Part shown: positions 1 to 7,344 of the stretch, piece after piece | Numbering within the stretch: the first letter of the stretch is position 1 | Layout of the letters: each line of letters opens with the position of its first letter | Assembly: GCA_002428685.1 (NCBI GenBank) | Contig: DIXL01000109.1 | Coordinates: 1-15,412 of the forward strand | Source: Cloacimonetes bacterium UBA6081 | GTDB lineage: Bacteria > Cloacimonadota > Cloacimonadia > Cloacimonadales > Cloacimonadaceae | Direction of reading: 5' to 3' | DNA length: 15,412 nucleotides | Translations under genes and position numbers: made by a program | Notes under the pieces: model-generated | What the model was told of the DNA's origin: nothing | Database searches by the model: none | What the model saw: the letters and a program-made list of their open reading frames with translations, nothing else

Positions 1-147
1 CGCAGCATCCTCAAGAAACATGAGAAACGCAAAGGTATAGCTACGGCAGGCATGGATAACCTCAGATACCCCAATGCCATCTTTGATAATTGCGGGTTTT
101 TCTCTTTCGTCAAAGCCCGTGAAGAATTATGCCGGTCTCTTAAATGA
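1..147 (+). CDS. ltrA: Group II intron reverse transcriptase/maturase, C-terminal 48 residues (partial)
   Basis: Frame 1 is open from the window edge to a TGA at 145-147 and reads RSILKKHEKRKGIATAGMDN, then about 28 more residues including a CGFFSFVKAR segment. The fragment is basic and ends just before domain V, which is where intron-encoded proteins normally stop. These ORFs sit in domain IV and provide reverse transcription plus maturase (RNA-splicing) activity. No HNH endonuclease motif is visible in these last residues, which suggests an endonuclease-free protein, although only the tail can be seen. The assignment rests mainly on position next to domain V rather than on strong motif recognition. 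The gene symbol is generic. Confidence 0.6.
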   Translation, partial: RSILKKHEKRKGIATAGMDNLRYPNAIFDNCGFFSFVKAREELCRSLK

Positions 148-164
148 GTAACCTGTTTTCTGGA

Positions 165-239
165 GAGCCGTATGCGGGAAAACCGCACGTACGGTTCGGA
201 GGGAGGGGAGCCAGTAATGGATAACTCCCCTACCCCTAT
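165..239 (+). ncRNA. Group II intron domains V and VI (catalytic and branch-point RNA)
   Basis: Domain V spans 165-197. The lower stem is GAGCCGTA pairing with TACGGTTC, with a two-base CG bulge at 188-189. The upper stem is TGCGG/CCGCA (173-177 with 183-187), closed by a GAAAA loop. Domain VI follows: GGGGAG (205-210) pairs with CTCCCC (225-230), and an inner CCA/TGG stem carries a GTAA tetraloop. Bases T231-A232 are left unpaired below CTCCCC. A232 is the eighth base from the proposed intron end at 239, the expected position of the branch-point adenosine. Domain V holds the metal-binding catalytic centre of splicing. Confidence 0.88.
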
Positions 240-284
240 CTTGTGTAACTCGACACTAACATTTGGAGTGCCAAGGAAGGTTAT

Positions 285-1222
285 ATGAGAAAACTATTTA
301 GTCTCGGATGCATTTTGTTGTGGTTTGCCATTGTCTTTGGGCAAGCTGCAGGTTAGCGATCGCATCACTATAGATATTCTCTGCCAAAATCCCCCAGCAG
401 TCCACAGTAGAAAATTAAATCCTTATTTTACCGATATATACAAAGATCGCTTTCTCAATTTTAACTATCGTTATCAGGATATGGCGGAATATGGCAGTAT
501 GGCGGTTATTTGTCCCCCGGAATTTATGGAGCTTAACCAGCCCTGGGTGCAGTGGAAAAACCAGAAGAGTATATAGTTACCACTATTTATAGCACAACCC
601 AGACTGGTGATACTTATGGAAGCACCAAAGCTTTTATCCAAAACCTTTACGCCACAGAACAATTAACCAATGTCTCTTCTGTTCCTGCGCTTAGCCTGCC
701 TGCTCGCAGGTAATGGAGAGCTTTGAAACTGGTGATATGAGTGCTTTTCCCTGGGTAAGCAATGGGGGGGATTGGATTTCGTCAAACCCTGGATTGGACG
801 GATATTACAGCCTTCAATCACCAGTAAATCCAGCAAATTCCGTATCTGTTTCTATTGAGTTTACTGCCCCGCAGGCGGGTGAATTGTCCTTTGCATATTA
901 TATGACAGAAAACAACTGGCAGCTTTTCCATAACGGTGTTTTGGTTCCTCAAAATATGCTTGTCTTTCAGGGCTGGCGTGGGGCTGTGGTTACCATTCCG
1001 GAGGGAGCAAATACTATAAGTTGGGTGGGAAATAACATCAGTAGTCCTTTTCAGCTTGATAGCATAATCTTTCCGGCCAAAACGCTTTTTGCCCAAGCCA
1101 GGATCTGGTCATTCTTTCCAAGAAAAGGATATTTTCAGAGTTTGATTTGGTTTTCTCGCATAATTCCTTACCTTATCATTATATTATCGCCATGGCAGAT
1201 TACAAAAGAACCAATGGCATAA
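285..1222 (+). pseudogene. Decayed secreted gingipain-like (C25-type) protease/adhesin gene
   Basis: A good ribosome-binding site (AAGGAAGG, 273-280) precedes ATG 285, which opens a Sec signal peptide MRKLFSLGCILLWFAIVFGQ. That frame stops at TAG 354-356. The protein continues in the next frame from about 340 to TAG 574-576, including SMAVICPPEFMELNQPWVQW and KNQK. It then returns to the first frame at about 570-713 (TTIYSTTQTGDTYGSTKAF). The phrase 'PPEF...QPWV.WK.QK' followed by 'TG.T...K.FIQ..Y' resembles the start of gingipain/C25 peptidase domains. The catalytic body is absent. From 713 a third segment, MESFETGDMSAFPWVSNGGD onward to about 1080 (LDSIIFP), resembles the beta-sandwich binding domain attached to such secreted proteins. 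This implies at least two frameshifts plus an internal deletion. The frame from 1080 to 1222 is not recognisable. Being a pseudogene is well supported; the C25 identity is moderate. Confidence 0.7.
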
Positions 1223-1276
1223 TGGTAAGAACAGCCACAAGATAGGGAATAATAGCAAGAAAACTATTAACAAATT

Positions 1277-3076
1277 ATGACAACATCACCCCCCCTAAAG
1301 AGTTTACTATTGCTGGCAGTGCTGATCACAGTTAACTGTCTAAGTTTTGCAGATTATTCTGATTCCGCTTCCGGAACAAGGGTGCGCAGTAACGATGCCT
1401 TCTACGATTCGCTTCAAACCCAAAGCGACCGTAACTGGTTTTTACGGACTCTTTATTCAGTGGTCTTTAGTCCAGATACTTTAGACATAACCATTCAGGT
1501 AAAAGCTCACAATTTTGAGCCTTGGCGGGGCAAGACTATCCGTTCTATCCTGATAACTGATCTGGAAGTGTTTCCTTTGGATAGCTACAGTAATTCCTGG
1601 AAGGGCTATTCTCTTATCGCAAAAGCAGGGAATGGGCTCCACCTCAACACCCGTAGATGGGTGATCAGGGACAATCTGTTTTTCCGAGAAGGGGATAAGT
1701 TGATTCCTGAAACCCTGCAGCGTAATCTGGTGTATTTGCATAGCCTGAACTATTTAAGCAAGGTTCAGATTTTAGTAGTTACAGCAAAGGGTCAGCCAGA
1801 TTCTGCGGATGTTCATGTTGTATATCAAGACAAGTTTTCCCTTAAACTGGGGGGAGGAATTAGCTCCCAAACACAATTTAGGGTGAACATTGCAGATCAA
1901 AACTTTTTGGGCTTGGGTCAAAAGCTTAGCACAGAGTGGGATATAGACACTCAGCGGCAAGGAGCTATTGGTTGGAAATTAAACTCCAGCATTCCAAATT
2001 TGGGCAGAACTTTCATTACTTCCGAATTGGACTGGGAAGAAGTCCCTGGTCGATCCTGGAAAAGTGCTGTGCTAATGCATCCTTTTTTATATCCGGTAAA
2101 AGCCTATGCGGGGGGAGTGGACATTAGTAAATTGTGGGTATCAGCTCCAGTAGATAGCATCGAAGTGGACAAGGTGGAGCTTGGAGGCTGGGGCGGATTC
2201 AGTATTCCCGGGTTTTCTGGGCCTGCCAATCAATATGCCTACACAGCTCTTTCAGTGGCTCAAACTTGGTTTCGGAGACGTCCTCAGGTGGGAATCTCGG
2301 AAGGTAAATTCTGGCACGAATCGCTTTTAGTTATGGGTGCTTTAGCTCTCACAGAAGCAGATTTCCGCTATTTACCAGACGTGTTTATGCTGTTGGAGAA
2401 CGATGAGGTTCCGGTTGGTTTTCTGGCAGAGTTTCTATTTGGCAATGAATTTGGGGAATTTAGAGATCGGCAGTTTTTAGGGATCAGATGTGAATGGAGC
2501 AATGTCTTTTCCGGAGGGGGTTTTCTTTATCTGAAAGGAGGACTGGAGTCTTTTGCTTACAAAAACAAGCTGGAACAAGGAGTTGTAGTAGCTGAACCCT
2601 TTTACATAAGCCCCATAATGAAACTTGGAAAGATTAACTCCCGGTCCTATTGTAGGGGGAAAGTTATCCACGGCATCAATCGCTTCCCGCAAGAGACAGT
2701 GAAGCTTTCCACCAATCCCTACTATCGCGGAAACCGTGATTTGAGCGGTTCTGGTCTTTACTCTATCGTGTTTGAACAAGAATTAATTGCTCCCTGGGAT
2801 TTGCTTGGTTTCCATTTTTCCGTATTTGGCTTTGTTGATGGTGCCTTTGTGCAAAATCCCACAGAAGAGATGAATGAAGACAATGTTCTGTGGACAGAGG
2901 GGCTGGGAATACGGATTCGTAACCAACGTTTGGTTTGGAATTCCATAGAGCTACATGTGGCCTGGAATCAGGGTGTGGGGCATTTTGACACAATGAAGTT
3001 TGTCCTCAGTGCCAAAGTCCCGTTGCAAATGTTGGATTTTAAAGGAACCAGACCCCAGCCATACAAGTTTGAGTAA
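1277..3076 (+). CDS. Omp85/D15-like outer-membrane protein with one POTRA domain
   Basis: This 599-residue protein begins with a Sec signal peptide (hydrophobic core at about 9-22, likely cleavage after SFA, residue 25). Residues about 86-186 look like a POTRA domain: a KTIRSILITDL strand, a helix-rich middle with FREGDKLIPETLQRNLVYLH, 'LNYLSKVQILV', and a final strand DSADVHVVYQDKFSL. From about 188 to the end the sequence alternates Gly- and aromatic-rich strands (LKLGGGISSQTQFRVNIADQ, NFLGLGQKLS and so on), typical of a 16-stranded surface-antigen barrel. Omp85 proteins insert or translocate outer-membrane and secreted proteins. BamA itself has about five POTRAs and about 800 residues, so this is a shorter relative and not the core BamA. 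No clear Shine-Dalgarno sequence precedes the ATG, although other genes here have one. Function beyond the fold is unknown. Confidence 0.72.
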   Translation: MTTSPPLKSLLLLAVLITVNCLSFADYSDSASGTRVRSNDAFYDSLQTQSDRNWFLRTLYSVVFSPDTLDITIQVKAHNFEPWRGKTIRSILITDLEVFPLDSYSNSWKGYSLIAKAGNGLHLNTRRWVIRDNLFFREGDKLIPETLQRNLVYLHSLNYLSKVQILVVTAKGQPDSADVHVVYQDKFSLKLGGGISSQTQFRVNIADQNFLGLGQKLSTEWDIDTQRQGAIGWKLNSSIPNLGRTFITSELDWEEVPGRSWKSAVLMHPFLYPVKAYAGGVDISKLWVSAPVDSIEVDKVELGGWGGFSIPGFSGPANQYAYTALSVAQTWFRRRPQVGISEGKFWHESLLVMGALALTEADFRYLPDVFMLLENDEVPVGFLAEFLFGNEFGEFRDRQFLGIRCEWSNVFSGGGFLYLKGGLESFAYKNKLEQGVVVAEPFYISPIMKLGKINSRSYCRGKVIHGINRFPQETVKLSTNPYYRGNRDLSGSGLYSIVFEQELIAPWDLLGFHFSVFGFVDGAFVQNPTEEMNEDNVLWTEGLGIRIRNQRLVWNSIELHVAWNQGVGHFDTMKFVLSAKVPLQMLDFKGTRPQPYKFE

Positions 3077-3093
3077 TGCTAGAAAACAGTCAA

Positions 3094-3122
3094 TTGACAG
3101 TGGTTGAAATTGAGTATTGGAT
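3094..3122 (+). promoter_or_regulatory. Possible promoter for the Sel1-repeat gene
   Basis: A perfect TTGACA (3094-3099) is followed after 17 bases by TTGGAT (3117-3122), a weak -10 match. It lies 76 bases before ATG 3198 in the only gap upstream of that gene. The TTGACA is part of a 10-bp palindrome GTCAATTGAC (3089-3098), so it could instead be a coincidence within that repeat. Confidence 0.25.
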
Positions 3123-3197
3123 GACAACTAATAAACATAGCATAAGAGCATCTATCAGTTATATTTAATCTAGCGGAAGCGAAAAGAGATACCCATC

Positions 3198-3287
3198 ATG
3201 AAAAACATTATTATGATCATCATCGGGTGCTAACTGATCGGATTTGCCTTCGGTCAGACGGACTTAACCATAGATCAAAAGAAAGCT
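3198..3287 (+). pseudogene. Signal-peptide region of the Sel1-repeat gene, broken by an in-frame TAA
   Basis: ATG 3198 is in the same frame as the downstream Sel1 reading frame (90 bases, 30 codons, before ATG 3288). The translation is MKNIIMIIIGC, stop, LIGFAFGQTDLTIDQKKA. Apart from the stop this is a textbook Sec signal peptide: Lys near the start, a hydrophobic run and a cleavage zone at FAFGQ. The stop is TAA at 3231-3233, codon 12. One change from TTA (Leu) would explain it and would restore GCLLIGFAFG. The intact parent protein would have been 237 residues and exported. Confidence 0.75.
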
Positions 3288-3911
3288 ATGGATAAAGCCA
3301 CCCTCAAGATTTACAAAAAAGAGCAAAATCAATTGGAGAAATGGCGCACCCAATCAGCCAAAGGGGATCAGGCTGCTTTGTATAACATGGGGGTTTATTA
3401 CATGTATGGTTATGGGGTTCCTCAGGACGAAACTGAAGGATTGCGTCTGATCCGTCAGGCAGCGGAAAATGGCTATCCCGAAGCACAAAATTGTATGGGC
3501 GATTTTTATGGAAACACACCTGGAGAAGCAAATTATCCCCAGGCTTTGGAATGGTGGAATAAAGCTGCTGCTCAAAATGAACCATATTCACAGTTCAAAA
3601 TCGGGCAATGTTATGAATATGGTTGGAATGTGCCGCAAAGTGATACCACTGCGGTTTACTGGTATCGTTTGTCAGCCGAACAAGGTGTGTCAGATGCTCA
3701 GTTTGCTCTAAGTAATTGCTATCTGGAGGGCAAGGGAGTTCCAGTTGATAATCAGGAAGCTTTGTTTTGGATTTTACTTAGTTTTCCAAATGGCTGGAAT
3801 GAAGGCTATCCTACTATCGAAAATGTGGCTTCAAAACTTACCATTAACAAGAGGAAAGTTGTGGAAGCCAACGCCAGAAAATGGTTAAAAAGCCATAAAA
3901 AAAGAACCTAA
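3288..3911 (+). CDS. Sel1-like repeat protein (export signal interrupted upstream)
   Basis: The open frame from ATG 3288 gives 207 residues, ending at TAA 3909-3911. About four Sel1-like repeats of 36 residues are visible: 26-61 (ALYNMGVYYMYGYGVPQDET), 62-97 (EAQNCMGDFY..), 98-133 (SQFKIGQCYEYGWNVPQSDT) and 134-169 (DAQFALSNCYLEGKGVPVDN). Each carries the A...G..Y..G.GV..D...A..W pattern. Sel1 repeats form alpha-solenoids that act as protein-protein adaptors, often in the periplasm or in signalling; no catalytic role is expected. The natural start is at 3198, but a TAA at codon 12 blocks it, so any present-day product would need re-initiation at 3288 and would remain cytoplasmic. No good ribosome-binding site is seen before 3288. 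The gene may be recently inactivated, or the stop may be a sequencing error. Confidence 0.8.
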   Translation: MDKATLKIYKKEQNQLEKWRTQSAKGDQAALYNMGVYYMYGYGVPQDETEGLRLIRQAAENGYPEAQNCMGDFYGNTPGEANYPQALEWWNKAAAQNEPYSQFKIGQCYEYGWNVPQSDTTAVYWYRLSAEQGVSDAQFALSNCYLEGKGVPVDNQEALFWILLSFPNGWNEGYPTIENVASKLTINKRKVVEANARKWLKSHKKRT

Positions 3912-3930
3912 ATATTATAGGTAATGCTAA

Positions 3931-3987
3931 TGAAGTCCAATTGACCACAACTCATAAATATGAATCATCAGGGCCAATTGAACTTCA
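3931..3987. terminator. Inverted repeat between convergent genes, candidate bidirectional terminator
   Basis: TGAAGTCCAATTG (3931-3943) and CAATTGAACTTCA (3975-3987) are complementary except at one position. In minus-strand RNA that position is a U-G wobble, so the 13-bp stem is complete there; in plus-strand RNA it is a C-A mismatch. The loop is 31 bases. It lies exactly between the ends of the Sel1 gene (3911) and the nfu-type gene (4002). Neither side has a T-run, so it is not a classical intrinsic terminator. It could be a 3'-end processing or protective hairpin. Confidence 0.4.
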
Positions 3988-4001
3988 AAGCGTTGTCAGG
4001 G

Positions 4002-4229
4002 TTAAACAGAAATAACTTCAGCTACCTCTGGTATCTCTTCTTTTACGATGCGTTCAATGCCGGCTTTCAGGGTAAGGGTTGCCATAGGACAACCGTTGCA
4101 GGCTCCTTTTAAACGGACTTCCACTACATTGTCTTCACGGATATTGATCAGCTCCACATCGCCGCCATCAGCTTGGATGGCAGGGCGGACTTTGTCCAAA
4201 ACGGCTTCGAGTTTTTCTCTGTCTATCAC
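4002..4229 (-). CDS. nfu: NifU C-terminal-domain Fe-S cluster scaffold/carrier protein
   Basis: This 75-residue protein consists only of the NifU-like C-terminal domain. The signature stretches are VRPAIQADGGDVELINI (residues 14-30) and VRLKGACNGCPMATLTLK, with the CxxC pair at Cys44 and Cys47. In Nfu/NifU proteins two such CxxC motifs from a dimer bind a transferable 4Fe-4S cluster that is handed to apo-enzymes. The start is GTG (complement of 4227-4229), chosen because AAAAGGAAGAG lies about 8 bases upstream and MIDREKLEAV matches typical starts. It begins 25 bases after the RND pump stop on the same strand and may be co-transcribed with it. There is no obvious link to efflux, but nearby nrdD, nrdG and the radical SAM gene encode or depend on Fe-S enzymes. 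Confidence 0.92.
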   Translation of the reverse strand: MIDREKLEAVLDKVRPAIQADGGDVELINIREDNVVEVRLKGACNGCPMATLTLKAGIERIVKEEIPEVAEVISV

Positions 4230-4254
4230 GTTTTACTCTTCCTTTTACCTGTAT

Positions 4255-7200
4255 TTATTCTACTGCTGTTTTTTGGTGTATGTCGCGGGTGGTGAGGTAG
4301 TAGAAAGCTGGAATAATGATCAGGGTCAGGAATGTGGAAACCACCAGTCCGCCAATGGATACCACACCCATTGCCTGCGTAAATTCCTTTCCGGAACCAC
4401 CAAAACCAACTGCCATGGGCAACATACCCATAATGATGGCCAAGGTGGACATGATGATGGGTTTAAGTTTCATTTCTCCAGCTTCCAAGAGCGCATCATG
4501 GGTACTATGCCCCTCACGCCGCTTCGTATTTACATAGTCTAATATCAATATAGCGTTATTTACCACAATGCCAACCAGCATTATGATACTCATCATGGAA
4601 ACGATGTTCAGTGCTTTACCGGTGAATAGCAAGGCCAGGATGATGCCAATGAGTGCCAGAGGAACTGTGGAAAGTATAAGTAACGGCTGGGCAAAGCTTT
4701 CCAGAATAGCTGCCAGTAACATATAGGTAAGCAGCACAGCTAAAAAGAAGGTTCGCACCATATCCGTAACCGTTTCGCCCAGCATTTCCGCATCACCCGA
4801 CCAAATTACACGGTATCCTGCGGGCAGATTCAGCTTCTCCACCTGTTTGTTTATTTCGCTGGTGATATTACCCATTTTTGTTCCCGGCGCAATATCTGCG
4901 GAGAACTGAATGGTTTTGTATCTATCACGGTGCATTATCTTGTTTATGCCCGGAGCGAACTTCACATCTGCCAATTGGGAAAGCAAATAGGTTTGGCCAT
5001 TTATAGTTACGCTGGTGCCCATAATCTTATCGGGAGAATCCACTGCCTCATCATCCAGAGAGATTTTTATATCGTATTGGTTGCCCGCTTCCCGGTATTG
5101 AGTGGTAACCATACCTTCCACCGAAGCACGCAAAGCCAGAGCCAAATCGTAAACAGTAGCTCCAATTGCAGCCATGCGATCACGCTTGGGATACAGGGTT
5201 AACTCCGAGGATCCCGTTCGGGTGGATGTATCCAAATTCACCAAACCAGGGGTGTCTTTTATTGCAGCGGTTAACTCTGCTTTCAGTTGCTCCAAGCGGT
5301 CATTATCCTGTCCCTGCAAAAGGAACTCCACAGGTGATCTGCCTCCACCCATGCTGGAAGATCCGCTCACTTTGATGCGGACATTGGGAATGTCGGCAAG
5401 ATCCTTGGTGAGCAGGCTGGCAAATTTCGTTGCGCTAATTTTGCGGTCTTTTCTATCCACCAGTTTCAGGTCTGCCGAAGCCAGGTTTGTCCCTGTATCG
5501 ATAAATCCCTGTGAGCCGAGGTTGGTAACTATATGCACTACTTCTTTGTGTTTGACACAGCGCTTGTGGATTTCATTAATCACTTTAGTTGTTTGTTCCA
5601 AAGTATAGCCCTGCGCCAGTTCCACGCTAACGGTTACCTGTCCCTGATCCATGGCTGGCATCAATTCCATTCCCACCATGGGGAACAGGGCAAAGCTGCC
5701 GATGAGAGCAAGTAAGGTTATCAGCAATATACCAAGGCTGCTTTTGCGGGATTTTAGCACGTAAGACAGGAACTTCTTGTAGGCCAGGGCAAACTTGTTG
5801 AATATGGCATCAAACCTGAGGCCAAATTTGCTGTCATGCTTGCCTTCGGGAATTATTCTGGAAGCCAGCATGGGCGTAACCGTAAAGGCTGTAATCAACG
5901 AAAAGATGGTGGCAAAAGTAACGGTTAAAGCAAACTCTTTAAAGAACTGTCCAATCATGGAGCTCATGGAAGCTATGGGCAAAAACACAACTAAGTTTGT
6001 AAGCGTGGATGCCAAAACGGCTACTGTGATCTCGTTTGTGCCGATTTCTGCGGCATCACGCCGGTTGTTGCCCATGTCCTTGTGGCGGAAGATGTTTTCT
6101 ATCACCACCACAGAGTTAGTTACCAGAATTCCCACGGAAGTGGATAACCCCATCAAAGTAAGCATGTTTAGAGTAAAACCAGCCATCTTCATAAACATAA
6201 AGGAAGATATGATAGATATGGGCATGGAAAGTGCTACAATAAGGGTAGAGCGCAAATCATGCAAAAATAGGAACAACACCAGGCCGGTTAATAAAATACC
6301 CATGTAAATGTTGCTCATGGTGTCGTTTACGGTGCTGCGGATGTAGTTGCTATCATCACGGATTATTTCCAGCTTCACGCCTTCGGGTAAATCTTTTTGA
6401 ATGATGGGCAAGCGCTTTGTTACGTCTTTGGCAATGTTCACAACGTTGCCATCAGAGCTTTTGGTGATAGACATCCTGATGATGTTGTCTTCCTGCACGT
6501 TTCTGGGGACGTTGAAATAAATAGCTTTACTGCGCACTTCTTCGCTGCTATCAGTAACTGTGGCAAGCTGCCCAAGTTTTTTTACCCCAAACTGAGTGGG
6601 AATATCGGCATTCTGAATCTCTTGCAGGCTTTGGTATTCACCTTTTAAGCGGACGGAGTATTCTTGTGTGCCGCGGGAAAATATCCCAGCCGGCATATCC
6701 ATGTTTTGAGCTGCCAGAATTCCACTAAGCTGGGTTAGCGAAAGCTTGTTCTCAAATACCACCTTGTCGGACAGACGGACGTCAATCTGGCGTTTTGCTC
6801 CACCTGTAAGGCTTACTTGTGCCACGCCTGCAATTTGTGAAAACTGGTCTTTTACCTTAGTATCGGCCAGTTCATACAGTTCCTTGCCATTCAGCTTGCC
6901 GGTAAGCACCACATCCATAAAGGGGAAAGCTGTGAAATCAAACTTCTGTACCACAGGCGCTTCCGTATTGGCAGGGAAATCACGCATGATGGCATCGATT
7001 TTATCCTTCACTTCCTGATTGGCTACGTCCACATTCTTGCCCAGTTCGAAAGCGATTACTACAATGGAAGCACTTTCCATGGAATAGGACTGCACATAAT
7101 CTATTTGGCTAACCGTGGCAATGGCTTCCTCAATGCGGTTGCTGATCTGGGTTTCTATTTCTCGGGGTCCTGCTCCAGGATAGATTGTCTGAACGGAAAC

Positions 7201-7332
7201 AAAGGGCAGTTTAATGTCCGGCGTCAGGTTTAGCGGCATATCTATGTATCCCAATATACCAAACACCACAAACACCAGAATACCCATTGTTACCATCACA
7301 GGACGTTTGATGGAGAGGGTGGTTAAAAACAT
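4255..7332 (-). CDS. RND-family (HAE1-type) efflux pump, inner-membrane subunit
   Basis: This 1025-residue protein is of normal AcrB-like length. TM1 lies at about 10-30 (after FLTTLSIKRPVMVTMGI), the first periplasmic loop at 31-335, TM2-6 at about 336-490, TM7 at about 533-553, the second loop at 554-858 and TM8-12 at about 860-1012. Family landmarks include LPFVSVQTIYPGAGPREIET, 'GMELMPAMDQGQ' (554-565) and 'VSMMSIIMLVGIVVNNAILILDY' (911-933). Such pumps export drugs, detergents or lipids through a fusion protein and a TolC channel, powered by the proton gradient. In AcrB the coupling uses Asp407-Asp408 of TM4 and Lys940 of TM10. Here the aligned residues are Thr405-Asn406 (in GILVTNSVVVIEN) and Asn925, while Glu412, Asp932 and Lys957 remain. 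A GGAG site lies 7 bases before the ATG, which follows the fusion-protein stop by 12 bases. Confidence 0.95.
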   Translation of the reverse strand: MFLTTLSIKRPVMVTMGILVFVVFGILGYIDMPLNLTPDIKLPFVSVQTIYPGAGPREIETQISNRIEEAIATVSQIDYVQSYSMESASIVVIAFELGKNVDVANQEVKDKIDAIMRDFPANTEAPVVQKFDFTAFPFMDVVLTGKLNGKELYELADTKVKDQFSQIAGVAQVSLTGGAKRQIDVRLSDKVVFENKLSLTQLSGILAAQNMDMPAGIFSRGTQEYSVRLKGEYQSLQEIQNADIPTQFGVKKLGQLATVTDSSEEVRSKAIYFNVPRNVQEDNIIRMSITKSSDGNVVNIAKDVTKRLPIIQKDLPEGVKLEIIRDDSNYIRSTVNDTMSNIYMGILLTGLVLFLFLHDLRSTLIVALSMPISIISSFMFMKMAGFTLNMLTLMGLSTSVGILVTNSVVVIENIFRHKDMGNNRRDAAEIGTNEITVAVLASTLTNLVVFLPIASMSSMIGQFFKEFALTVTFATIFSLITAFTVTPMLASRIIPEGKHDSKFGLRFDAIFNKFALAYKKFLSYVLKSRKSSLGILLITLLALIGSFALFPMVGMELMPAMDQGQVTVSVELAQGYTLEQTTKVINEIHKRCVKHKEVVHIVTNLGSQGFIDTGTNLASADLKLVDRKDRKISATKFASLLTKDLADIPNVRIKVSGSSSMGGGRSPVEFLLQGQDNDRLEQLKAELTAAIKDTPGLVNLDTSTRTGSSELTLYPKRDRMAAIGATVYDLALALRASVEGMVTTQYREAGNQYDIKISLDDEAVDSPDKIMGTSVTINGQTYLLSQLADVKFAPGINKIMHRDRYKTIQFSADIAPGTKMGNITSEINKQVEKLNLPAGYRVIWSGDAEMLGETVTDMVRTFFLAVLLTYMLLAAILESFAQPLLILSTVPLALIGIILALLFTGKALNIVSMMSIIMLVGIVVNNAILILDYVNTKRREGHSTHDALLEAGEMKLKPIIMSTLAIIMGMLPMAVGFGGSGKEFTQAMGVVSIGGLVVSTFLTLIIIPAFYYLTTRDIHQKTAVE

Positions 7333-7344
7333 CTTGGCTGCTCC

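Larger units (their letters stand above)
1..239 (+). mobile_element. Group II intron, 3' portion (5' end outside window)
   Basis: This is the end of a retrotransposing self-splicing intron. It contains, in order, the C-terminal codons of an intron-encoded protein, a stop at 145-147, an 18-base spacer, a canonical domain V and a domain VI. The RNA ends in ...CCCCTAT, which fits the AY end rule of group II introns, so I place the 3' splice junction after base 239. The 5' end, domains I-III and most of the ORF are off the left edge, so class and completeness cannot be judged. The intron lies 45 bases upstream of the start of a decayed secreted-protein gene. Confidence 0.85.

Noticed and set aside
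1..147. C-terminal fragment read as an insertion-sequence transposase
   Set aside because: A canonical domain V and domain VI follow directly, which fits only a group II intron-encoded protein.
3231..3233. TAA read through as a recoded amino acid in the Sel1 gene
   Set aside because: TAA is not a selenocysteine or pyrrolysine codon, TAA terminates the nfu and pump genes normally, and no recoding signal is apparent. A mutation is simpler.
5795..6307. 170-residue plus-strand reading frame within the RND pump gene
   Set aside because: It is antisense to a well-conserved pump sequence and shows no recognisable domain or ribosome-binding site; the other plus-strand frames at 4048-4542 and 5174-5608 are the same kind of shadow.
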